Below are positions 1 to 6,084 of a stretch of DNA of 7,487 nt, piece by piece. The DNA is taken from positions 1 to 7,487 of the forward strand of contig JAKVBR010000083.1 of NCBI GenBank assembly GCA_022447165.1, written 5' to 3'. Made by a program: the position numbers and the translations under genes. This stretch comes from Phycisphaerales bacterium (GTDB taxonomy: Bacteria > Planctomycetota > Phycisphaerae > Phycisphaerales > SM1A02). Every line of letters starts with the position of its first letter. Within the stretch, counting starts at the first letter, position 1. The notes below the pieces were generated by a model. That model was not told where the DNA came from. It worked only from the letters and a program-made list of their open reading frames with translations, and ran no database searches.

Positions 1-2437
1 TGAAGCAACTTGGCATGATATTGAAGGTGTAAAGGTTGCACCAAGTAAGGGCAATGTTTCAAGGGCAATCGATATTGATTCGATTCCATACACATTTGAT
101 AAAGTTTATAAACAGAATGAGTTCTGGCCAGAAAACATTGCAACACTTCGCGACCCACACATTATTCGTGATATCCGCGGTGCAGTTGTTGATGTCTATC
201 CATTCCAGTACAACGGCGCAAATCAAACACTCCGCGTGCTTGACACACTCAAGGTTGAACTCACAAAAACAAATGAGGGCGGCAAGAACACTGTCACTCG
301 CGTAGACAAGCACAGTATTGGTCCCGCATACTCCATACTCATGGATCGTCACTTCCTGAACTACGATCTTGCCAATCGCTATGATCCACTTTCAGACGAT
401 GGTGACATTCTTGTTATCTGTTACGACGACTATCTACCAAACATCCAACCATATGCAGACCATAAAACATCAACTGGCTTTAATGTCAATGTTGTTGGCG
501 TTTCAACGATCGGAAACAATGACACAGCAATTAAAGCCTACATCTCAAACATGTACGAAAGTAGCGATCTTGGATTCGTCCTACTTGTAGGCGATGCATT
601 CCATGTTGACACAGGTACGCATCCATTTGAAAGTGGCGCAAACGACCCTCAGTATGGACAAATCAGTGGTTCTGACCACTATCCAGAAGTCATCGTCGGC
701 CGATTCTCTGCTGAGTCAGGCGCGGATGTCGATACGCAAGTTCAACGAACAATTGAATTTGAAGAAAATCAAGAAACGCAAGAAGAGTGGTATAAAAACG
801 GAACTGGCATCGCTTCAGCAGAAGGCGCTGGTTCAGGTGATGATGGCGAAGGCGACTGGGAGCATGCAAATGTGATTCGAGAAAAACTTCTTGACCATGG
901 TTACGGTGTTGTGGACCAAATCTATGACAATAACGGTGGTTCATCAAGCATGGTCACAAATGCTGTCAACGAAGGTCGCGGTCTTATTAACTATACAGGC
1001 CACGGGTCAACAACAGCTTGGTCCACAACTGGCTTTAACAACTCAAATGTCAACGGTCTCTCAAACACTGGCAAACTGCCTTGGATTATTTCCGTTGCAT
1101 GTGTAAACGGTCAGTACAACGGACCAACATGTTTCGCTGAAGCATGGCTTCGCGCAACAAGTGGCGGTCAACCATCTGGTGCAGTCCTTGCATACATGTC
1201 ATCAGTCAATCAATCATGGGCACCACCGATGAGCGCTCAAGATGAAGTTGTCGATTTGTTTCTTGCAGAAGGCTATCGCTGCTGCGGGGTACTTGCGATG
1301 GCTGGTTCATGCCTCATGATTGATGAGTACGGCTCTGGTGGCGAAGACATGATGGACACATGGCACATTTTTGGTGACCCTACACTTTGTGTTGTTGGGA
1401 CAACAGCACCTCCAACAGGACTGAAAGTTTCAGGAACTGACCTGCACGCTGAAGGTCCACTCGGTGGACCATTCGTTCCATACGAAACGACTTATACACT
1501 TAAAAACCACGATGAAGATGACATGTATTGGCATGTCACCAATTCAGTGCCTTGGGCAACTGTAGAGCCGATGGAAGGCACAATTGGTGGTGGCCAATCC
1601 GTTGAAGTTCGCGTTGAACTCAACAACAGTGCATCAAACTTGGGCAATGGTCTTCACGAAGGTATGCTCGAATTCATTAATGAAACCACTCATGACGGTG
1701 ACACTTCCAAAGGTCTCTCAGTCAATGTTGGTGTTCCAGTTCCAGCATATTCATACACGCTTGATTCAGACCCAAACTGGGACATGACAGGCGAATGGTC
1801 ATTCGGTACACCTACAGGGCAGGGTGGTGGCTCCTTCGGTAACGCAGACCCATCAAGTGCTGCGACTGGTCAATATGTTTGCGGTATAAACCTAAATGGT
1901 GATTACCTTGACGAAGTTGGTTCACAAATGACGCTCACAACGCATGCTATTGATTGTTCCATGCTCATGGATACTGAACTTAAATTCCAACGCTGGCTCA
2001 ACACTGACTATCAACCATATGTCACTGCGTATGTCCAAGTCAGTAACAATGGCTCAACTTGGGAAACCCTTTGGGATAACGGCGTAGGAGAGATTGCTGA
2101 CAGTTCATGGAGTGAACAATCATTTGATATCTCTGATTTTGCCGATGAACAACCAATGGTTTATGTTCGCTGGACACACCAAGTAACGCAAGATTATTCG
2201 TGGGCATACTCAGGATGGAACATCGATGATGTTGAAATCTGGGGCGTGAATCTTGACGATACTGGCGATTGCTACGGCGACGTCAATAGTGACGGTATCA
2301 TCGGCGTAAGTGACATCCTTTCAGTCTTCGATAACTGGGGCGCATGCTCAGGTTGTGATTCTGATGTTACAGGTGACGGAAATGTCAATGTTTCAGACAT
2401 CCTTGCTATCATTGGCGCTTGGGGTGTTTGCGAATAA
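1..2437 (+). CDS. Gingipain-type C25 cysteine protease with dockerin-like tail, 5' partial
   Basis: This is a secreted endopeptidase of the gingipain family (C25, clan CD), cut off at its N-terminus by the window edge. The frame is open from base 2, giving 811 visible residues, so the ATG at 236 is internal. The first ~78 residues resemble the C25 propeptide, with FWPENIATL, then HIIRDIRGAVVDVYPFQYN. The catalytic region spans about bases 395-1390. Its likely catalytic His is in NYTGHGS (codon 1001-1003) and its nucleophilic Cys in SVACVNGQY (codon 1100-1102), the classic spacing for this family. A BACON/Ig-like domain follows (about 1429-1737, with GGPFVPYETTYTLKN), then a jelly-roll/MAM-like sandwich (about 1741-2250, ending WNIDDVEIWGV). 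Last is a dockerin-like pair of Ca-loop repeats (about 2264-2434) flanked by cysteines. The signal peptide must lie upstream. No T9SS-type sorting domain is seen. The beta-helix gene follows after 23 nt and is probably co-transcribed. The family call is firm; the substrate is unknown. Confidence 0.9.
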   Translation, partial: EATWHDIEGVKVAPSKGNVSRAIDIDSIPYTFDKVYKQNEFWPENIATLRDPHIIRDIRGAVVDVYPFQYNGANQTLRVLDTLKVELTKTNEGGKNTVTRVDKHSIGPAYSILMDRHFLNYDLANRYDPLSDDGDILVICYDDYLPNIQPYADHKTSTGFNVNVVGVSTIGNNDTAIKAYISNMYESSDLGFVLLVGDAFHVDTGTHPFESGANDPQYGQISGSDHYPEVIVGRFSAESGADVDTQVQRTIEFEENQETQEEWYKNGTGIASAEGAGSGDDGEGDWEHANVIREKLLDHGYGVVDQIYDNNGGSSSMVTNAVNEGRGLINYTGHGSTTAWSTTGFNNSNVNGLSNTGKLPWIISVACVNGQYNGPTCFAEAWLRATSGGQPSGAVLAYMSSVNQSWAPPMSAQDEVVDLFLAEGYRCCGVLAMAGSCLMIDEYGSGGEDMMDTWHIFGDPTLCVVGTTAPPTGLKVSGTDLHAEGPLGGPFVPYETTYTLKNHDEDDMYWHVTNSVPWATVEPMEGTIGGGQSVEVRVELNNSASNLGNGLHEGMLEFINETTHDGDTSKGLSVNVGVPVPAYSYTLDSDPNWDMTGEWSFGTPTGQGGGSFGNADPSSAATGQYVCGINLNGDYLDEVGSQMTLTTHAIDCSMLMDTELKFQRWLNTDYQPYVTAYVQVSNNGSTWETLWDNGVGEIADSSWSEQSFDISDFADEQPMVYVRWTHQVTQDYSWAYSGWNIDDVEIWGVNLDDTGDCYGDVNSDGIIGVSDILSVFDNWGACSGCDSDVTGDGNVNVSDILAIIGAWGVCE

Positions 2438-2460
2438 CTCTTTTAAGTTAAGGTGTACAC

Positions 2461-3402
2461 ATGAAACATCTCGTTCCCTTAGTTACATTAATTTCAAGCA
2501 GCGCTTTTGCTGGGACAATTATTGTCCCAGCCGAAGTACCTTCAATTTCAGTTGCTGTTGAAAAAGCGCTTGCCGGTGACACGATTCTAGTAAGCCCGGG
2601 GGTCTACAACGAATTGATTAATTTCAGAGGCAAGGCCATCACGATTGAATCGGCAGAGGGCTACGCAAAAACCATCATCGATGTTCAAGGTCAGGGCTCT
2701 GCTGCAATGTTCGTCATGGGCGAATCCAATAAGTCAGTCCTCAAGGGTTTCACTTTAACGGGCGGAGTTGGCACGGAGTTTGACTCTGCAATTCTTGGTG
2801 GCGGTATTTACATACATAACAGTTCACCCACGATTATGGATTGTCACATCGTGAACAATCACGCAGAGTGGGGCGGTGGCATTCATAACTTAAACAGTAG
2901 TCCTCGACTTATCAATTGCACCATTGATGGTAACACTGCTGAACTTAATGGCGGCGGCATGCGAAGTCACGAGTGGAGTTCACCATATGTAGAAAACTGC
3001 ACGTTCTCAAACAACGTTGGCATGTTTGGCGGCGGAATGGATTTTGTCGCTGACAGTGTTCCCACAATTGTGAACTGCGAAATCGTGAGTAACGGCGCTT
3101 ACTTTCAAGGCGGCGCAGTCTTTGTAGGGTGTGATTGCTCATCACCAAATATTGCTGAAACACAAATGTGCTTGAATGTTCCTGACCATGTTGTTGGTGG
3201 GTGGAACAATAATGGCAATAACGACCTATGCGACATTTGCGAAGCAGATGTCACGCGCGACGGCGAAGTTGGGATCCACGACATCCTTGAAGTAATTTCA
3301 AATTGGGGCCCAGGCGCTTGTCTTGCCGATATCACAGGGGAAGGCGGCGTCGATGTTAATGACCTTCTGATTGTCATTAACTCATGGGGCGCTTGTCCGT
3401 AA
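2461..3402 (+). CDS. Secreted right-handed beta-helix protein with dockerin-like tail
   Basis: This 313-residue exported protein has a parallel beta-helix fold of the pectate-lyase-like/DUF1565 type. Residues 1-17 form a signal peptide ending SSAFA, with cleavage likely before Gly18. Next comes the usual N-terminal cap of such proteins: VPSISVAVEKALAGDTILVSPGVY. Rungs of about 26 residues follow, each starting GGG/GGA (residues 113, 138, 164, 190, 217) and carrying SSPxxxxC and NCxIxxN motifs. Residues 257-312 are a dockerin-like pair, with loops DVTRDGEVGIHD and DITGEGGVDVND, ending WGAC-Pro. The second loop has Glu in place of Asp at position 5. The ATG at 2461 is preceded by AAGGTG at 2450-2455. 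I see no catalytic residues that identify a polysaccharide lyase, so it may be a structural or binding protein. The gene sits 23 nt behind the C25 protease and a terminator follows it. Confidence 0.88.
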   Translation: MKHLVPLVTLISSSAFAGTIIVPAEVPSISVAVEKALAGDTILVSPGVYNELINFRGKAITIESAEGYAKTIIDVQGQGSAAMFVMGESNKSVLKGFTLTGGVGTEFDSAILGGGIYIHNSSPTIMDCHIVNNHAEWGGGIHNLNSSPRLINCTIDGNTAELNGGGMRSHEWSSPYVENCTFSNNVGMFGGGMDFVADSVPTIVNCEIVSNGAYFQGGAVFVGCDCSSPNIAETQMCLNVPDHVVGGWNNNGNNDLCDICEADVTRDGEVGIHDILEVISNWGPGACLADITGEGGVDVNDLLIVINSWGACP

Positions 3403-3432
3403 CCCCGCATCGGAAGTTGAGTTTTGAAATTC

Positions 3433-3458
3433 AAAGCCCCGCGAAAGCGTGGCTTTTT
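3433..3458 (+). terminator. Rho-independent terminator after the beta-helix gene
   Basis: A ten-pair stem (3433-3442 with 3447-3456) carries one C-T mismatch and closes on a GAAA tetraloop. The run of five T at 3454-3458 begins within its 3' arm. It lies 31 nt after the stop at 3402, so it plausibly ends the protease/beta-helix transcript. Confidence 0.75.
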
Positions 3459-3563
3459 CAATAAACAAAAAATCCTAGCGATTCATAAGTTTTACATAAC
3501 ATTGCCGATGCATAGTTATCAGGACGTTCGTGTTTTTGGTACAAATACGCTTAGGAGTCCGCA

Positions 3564-3869
3564 ATGGCGAATGCTGCGTACAACACATTTGGTGATTTTG
3601 AGGGTGTTGGACCTGATATGGCAGACCATTTATGGCGCATCGATATGCGTTCAAAGCAAGATATCGCAGATGCAGACCCAGAATTGATGTACAAACAAGA
3701 CTCTGAGTTAGCAGGGGGGCACCTTGATCGGTGCGTTTTGTATGTTTACAGGTGCGTCAATGCCGTTTGCAAAGCAGAGCAAAACAATAGACAATTACAT
3801 CCGGACTTCCACAAGTGGTGGAACTGGAGCGACAAGAATCTTAAACAAAGGAGTGTTGAGTATGTATAA
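3564..3869 (+). CDS. Cdd1-family helix-hairpin-helix protein
   Basis: This 101-residue cytoplasmic protein belongs to the Cdd1 family ('pathogenicity locus'/mitomycin-resistance-like, PF11731). The family is short and carries a helix-hairpin-helix related fold; its biochemical role is not established. Residues 11-28 (DFEGVGPDMADHLWRIDM) hold the GxGxxxAxxL hairpin. DPELMYKQ follows at 38-45, then the family signature GGHLDRCVLYVYRC (51-64) and KWWNWSD (84-90). The length is normal for the family, and no signal peptide or membrane segment is seen. The start is supported by AGGAG at 3553-3557, six bases before the ATG. A G6 run (3714-3719) encodes Gly51-Gly52 of the signature. The last 8 nt overlap the next gene, so the two are probably translated together. 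HhH folds often contact DNA, but DNA binding here is inference. Confidence 0.85.
   Translation: MANAAYNTFGDFEGVGPDMADHLWRIDMRSKQDIADADPELMYKQDSELAGGHLDRCVLYVYRCVNAVCKAEQNNRQLHPDFHKWWNWSDKNLKQRSVEYV
3847..3853 (+). promoter_or_regulatory. Ribosome binding site that decides the 3862 start
   Basis: AAAGGAG lies eight bases before the ATG at 3862, inside the last codons of the Cdd1-like gene. It favours 3862 over the upstream in-frame TTG at 3724 as the start of the Thr/Glu-rich protein, and it indicates coupled translation. Confidence 0.7.
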
Positions 3870-4182
3870 CTTAGATGAGATGTTAGACCGTTCCGTTGAC
3901 ACATGGAGCAACATTTTGAACTGGGATATGGAAGCCGTATCACCATGGGCAGGTGCAACAGCGTTTGTTGAAGCAAAACCAACAGAGAGTTGGGAAACCG
4001 GCACAGACAGCGAAACATGGACAGAAACAGAATCAGAAACTGAGTCAACAGAAGCACCAACAACTGTGACAGAAACAGTTGCTACCGCCGCGGGCTTTGA
4101 GACACTTACGGAAATGACTGAAGCTGCAGCAGAAGGATGCCCCTTTGCATCAAAGATGATTAATGACGCTGAAGGCGCTTAA
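3862..4182 (+). CDS. Acidic Thr/Glu-rich protein of unknown function
   Basis: I do not recognise this 106-residue protein. Residues 1-35 look ordered, with three or four tryptophans (LDEMLDRSVDTWSNILNWDM and SPWAGATAF). Residues 41-73 are a low-complexity Thr/Glu/Ser stretch such as TETESETESTEAP. The C-terminus (GFETLTEMTEAAAEGCPFAS and on) looks helical and has a single Cys. The protein is strongly acidic, and no signal peptide or membrane segment is visible. The start at 3862 has AAAGGAG at 3847-3853. The frame is open back to 3712, but a TTG start at 3724 would overlap the well-conserved upstream gene by about 145 nt with no evident ribosome site. The ATG overlaps the stop region of the Cdd1-like gene, so the two products may work together. 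The coding call is fairly sure; no function can be given. Confidence 0.7.
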   Translation: MYNLDEMLDRSVDTWSNILNWDMEAVSPWAGATAFVEAKPTESWETGTDSETWTETESETESTEAPTTVTETVATAAGFETLTEMTEAAAEGCPFASKMINDAEGA

Positions 4183-4199
4183 TCTCAAAATATAAGAAT

Positions 4200-4231
4200 A
4201 AAAAGAGCTCTCAACTGAGGGCTCTTTTTTT
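4200..4231. terminator. Strong, probably bidirectional terminator
   Basis: A 13-pair stem (4200-4212 with 4217-4229, one T-G wobble) closes on an AACT loop. It is flanked by an A run on the left and seven T (4225-4231) on the right. It follows the Thr/Glu-rich gene by 17 nt. The A run gives a U tract on the minus strand, so it can also end the convergent serine hydrolase gene, whose stop codon is 28 nt away. Confidence 0.85.
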
Positions 4232-4258
4232 ATTCAGCAATAAATTGGATCCCGTACT

Positions 4259-5365
4259 CTACTCGTCTTCTAAAATCTTAAATATCAAATCTGCAAATTT
4301 ATACGGGTTGATATATTCAGAATTTGACATGATGACTACACCGTCATTTTCTTTTAACTTTAAACGCATTAATGATCTTGCTTTTTCTTGTAAGCCATCA
4401 TGCTCAACAACTAAATTATCTTCTGAATAACTTCCGCTAAGTCTAAAGCCTAAGCCATAACCGACTAGAGAACCATCACTTGTATTTTGACGGCGCCACA
4501 TTTGTTTTTTGACTTCCTCTGAAACAAAATCCTCGCCTAGCAACGCCTTTGCAAATTGAGCAAGATCATTAATTGATGAAATCCATCCACCTGCACCAAG
4601 TTTCCAAGAAACATCTGTGTCCGTTGATTCAATAACTTCACCCGTTTTTTTCTTATAGCCCTTAGCGCGATTAGTAATTCGTTTCCATTGATAATCTGGC
4701 TGAAGTGTTCTTAATTTAAGAGGGCGACAAATTCTATTCTTAACTTGATCGGCAAACTTTTCATCACCCGCTCTTTGAATAACAGCGCTAAGCAGTATGT
4801 AGCCATGGCTTGTGTAAGAAAACTTTTCGCCAGGCTTACATACTAGGGGGGACTCTTTAAAAGTATCCAAAGCTAATATCACATCTTGATACGGATGCTT
4901 GCTGTCATATGACCTCTTAGTCTTAACAACTGGGCCATTTGAGTAATGCACAATTCCACCTAAATGAGAAAGAAGCTGCCGTGTAGTGATTTTGACACCT
5001 TTATCAGGAAACTCAGGTACATACTTTCTAATGTCTACATCTAAGTCTAATTTGCCTTCTTCAGCTAACTGCATTGCTGCAACTGCTGCCAAAGGCTTAC
5101 CAATCGAAGCCCATCTGAATTTTGTACCCAAGCTAACTTTTTGCTTTTTCTTTAAATCTGAATATCCGTATTGCTGTAGATAAACAATCTCACCATTGTT
5201 AATAACACCAATTGCTAACCCTACTGCATCTTGCTTTTCCATCTCTTCATGGACTAAAGCATCAATTTTTTCTTTAGATGATTTACTTAAATCAGTCTCT
5301 GCAGCAAACGCGTATGAGGCCAATTGAAAGATTAATAAAGCTATAAATTTGAATTTAAATCTCAT
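4259..5365 (-). CDS. Exported serine hydrolase, class C beta-lactamase/PBP-like family
   Basis: This 368-residue protein belongs to the beta-lactamase-related serine hydrolases (PF00144: AmpC, D-aminopeptidases, PBP-like esterases). Residues 1-21 are a signal peptide (MRFKFKF, then a hydrophobic core, ending YAFA), so it should act in the periplasm or outside. The nucleophile motif SxxK is S87-I-G-K90, within FRWASIGKPLAAVAAMQLAE. The second motif is Y184-T-S, where AmpC has Y-A-N. The KTG-box equivalent is probably H322-D-G, a usual variant in the esterase/peptidase branch. LLSHLGGI (131-138) and the GAGGWISSINDLAQFA block (257-272) are family hallmarks. Its true substrate is unknown, and the name alone should not be read as antibiotic resistance. 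Unlike its neighbours it has no dockerin tail, and the DNA is AT-rich. No Shine-Dalgarno is visible before the ATG. It is convergent with the Thr/Glu-rich gene and divergent from the downstream operon. Confidence 0.9.
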   Translation of the reverse strand: MRFKFKFIALLIFQLASYAFAAETDLSKSSKEKIDALVHEEMEKQDAVGLAIGVINNGEIVYLQQYGYSDLKKKQKVSLGTKFRWASIGKPLAAVAAMQLAEEGKLDLDVDIRKYVPEFPDKGVKITTRQLLSHLGGIVHYSNGPVVKTKRSYDSKHPYQDVILALDTFKESPLVCKPGEKFSYTSHGYILLSAVIQRAGDEKFADQVKNRICRPLKLRTLQPDYQWKRITNRAKGYKKKTGEVIESTDTDVSWKLGAGGWISSINDLAQFAKALLGEDFVSEEVKKQMWRRQNTSDGSLVGYGLGFRLSGSYSEDNLVVEHDGLQEKARSLMRLKLKENDGVVIMSNSEYINPYKFADLIFKILEDE

Positions 5366-5378
5366 AAATCAGGTATTA

Positions 5379-5405
5379 ATTATAAATCACATCAAATGGG
5401 TGAAA
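5379..5405 (-). promoter_or_regulatory. Candidate promoter for the serine hydrolase
   Basis: On the minus strand a perfect TATAAT (5384 to 5379) lies 13 nt before the ATG, with a poor -35 (TTTCAC, 5405 to 5400, spacing 15). The predicted start of transcription falls near 5372, only about seven bases before the ATG. That fits the lack of a ribosome site but is unproven. Confidence 0.35.
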
Positions 5406-5436
5406 TGCACGAATATTTATTAAAAAATTGATTAGT

Positions 5437-5464
5437 TTGATATTAGTTTTCAAACGCGTATAGT
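5437..5464 (+). promoter_or_regulatory. Candidate promoter for the dockerin/propeller operon
   Basis: TTGATA (5437-5442) and TATAGT (5459-5464) are 16 bases apart, close to the sigma-70 consensus. Transcription would start near 5471, just before the AAAGGAG ribosome site (5476-5482) of the gene at 5488. The surrounding DNA is AT-rich, which raises the chance of a coincidental match. Confidence 0.45.
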
Positions 5465-5487
5465 TCATAATAGATAAAGGAGTAAAA

Positions 5488-6084
5488 ATGTATAAACAAA
5501 TTTTTGCGTTTGCAGCATGCACAATCTTTTGCCTAAATCTAAGTGCTTTAGGATCAGGAATTGTTTCCTTTGGTAAATGGGAAATTGACAATAGCGGCAA
5601 TGGCTGGGCTGACATCTTGTGGGAATCTGATGAAACACTTGCAGGTTTCCAATTTGATCTTACGAATGTTGAAGTCAAAACTGTAAAGGGGGGTATGGTT
5701 GAACAATATAATTGGGTAGCGACAAATAATAGCTTTCGCGTACTTGCATATGCTCCCACTCCATCAAACTACATTCCACAGCAACCTAAACCTGAAAAGT
5801 TAATTAGGGTTTATTTTGAAAGCAACGGTGGAGATATCAGTTTTGACGAAGTCTTATTTGCAAACCAATTTGCAGAACCAATTAAAACATCATCTAGCGA
5901 TGTGATTGTTGTAGATAAACCATGCCTAGGTGATGTCAACAATGATGGAAATGTAAATGTCTCTGATGTACTTGCAGTCGTGGCAGATTGGGGCCAAGCA
6001 GATAGCCCCGCTGATGTAAATAATGATGGAATAGTCAATGTCTCAGATCTTCTTACTGTTATGGATGGATGGGGGACATGCTAA
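5488..6084 (+). CDS. Small secreted protein: cohesin-like sandwich plus dockerin-like tail
   Basis: This 198-residue exported protein has two parts. Residues 1-23 form a signal peptide (MYKQIFAFAACTIFCLNLSA, cleaved near LGSG). Residues 24-132 look like a single beta-sandwich. The stretch GWADILWESDETLAGFQFDL, then VKGGMV and later LIRVYFESNGGDISFDEVLF, resembles the cohesin-like fold, in which a strand with 'v-G-F-Q-F-D-L' is typical. This resemblance is from pattern only. Residues 147-198 are a clean dockerin-like pair (DVNNDGNVNVSD and DVNNDGIVNVSD), each followed by a helix ending in WG; the protein stops at WGTC. AAAGGAG at 5476-5482 supports the start. Its end overlaps the next gene (16 nt from the ATG at 6069, or 7 nt from 6078), so it heads an operon with coupled translation. 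The protein could be a scaffold or linker rather than an enzyme. Confidence 0.87.
   Translation: MYKQIFAFAACTIFCLNLSALGSGIVSFGKWEIDNSGNGWADILWESDETLAGFQFDLTNVEVKTVKGGMVEQYNWVATNNSFRVLAYAPTPSNYIPQQPKPEKLIRVYFESNGGDISFDEVLFANQFAEPIKTSSSDVIVVDKPCLGDVNNDGNVNVSDVLAVVADWGQADSPADVNNDGIVNVSDLLTVMDGWGTC

Noticed and set aside
236..238. ATG as the start of the C25 protease
   Set aside because: The same frame is open upstream to the window edge and encodes recognisable propeptide sequence (FWPENIATL, IRDIRG), so this ATG is internal.
59..352. Minus-strand ORF of 97 codons
   Set aside because: It lies antisense to the clearly C25-like propeptide frame, which is open from base 2, and it has no recognisable protein features.
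3105..3461. Minus-strand ORF of 118 codons
   Set aside because: It is antisense to the conserved dockerin-like region and runs through the terminator; its composition is not protein-like.
3491..3518. Possible promoter TTTACA with TAGTTA before the Cdd1-like gene
   Set aside because: The -10 match is poor and other weak combinations fit equally well. A promoter is expected between the terminator at 3458 and the gene, but I cannot place it.
3724..3861. Upstream TTG start for the Thr/Glu-rich protein
   Set aside because: It would overlap the conserved Cdd1 frame by about 145 nt and has no evident ribosome site, whereas 3862 has AAAGGAG at the right distance.
4010..4075. Short DNA repeats (ACAGAAACAG) suggestive of a repeat array
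   Set aside because: They simply encode the Thr/Glu-rich stretch in frame; there are no regular spacers or palindromes, so this is not CRISPR or a mobile element.
5376..5759. Minus-strand ORF of 127 codons in the divergent region
   Set aside because: It covers the candidate promoters and is antisense to the 5488 gene, which has a good ribosome site and signal peptide.
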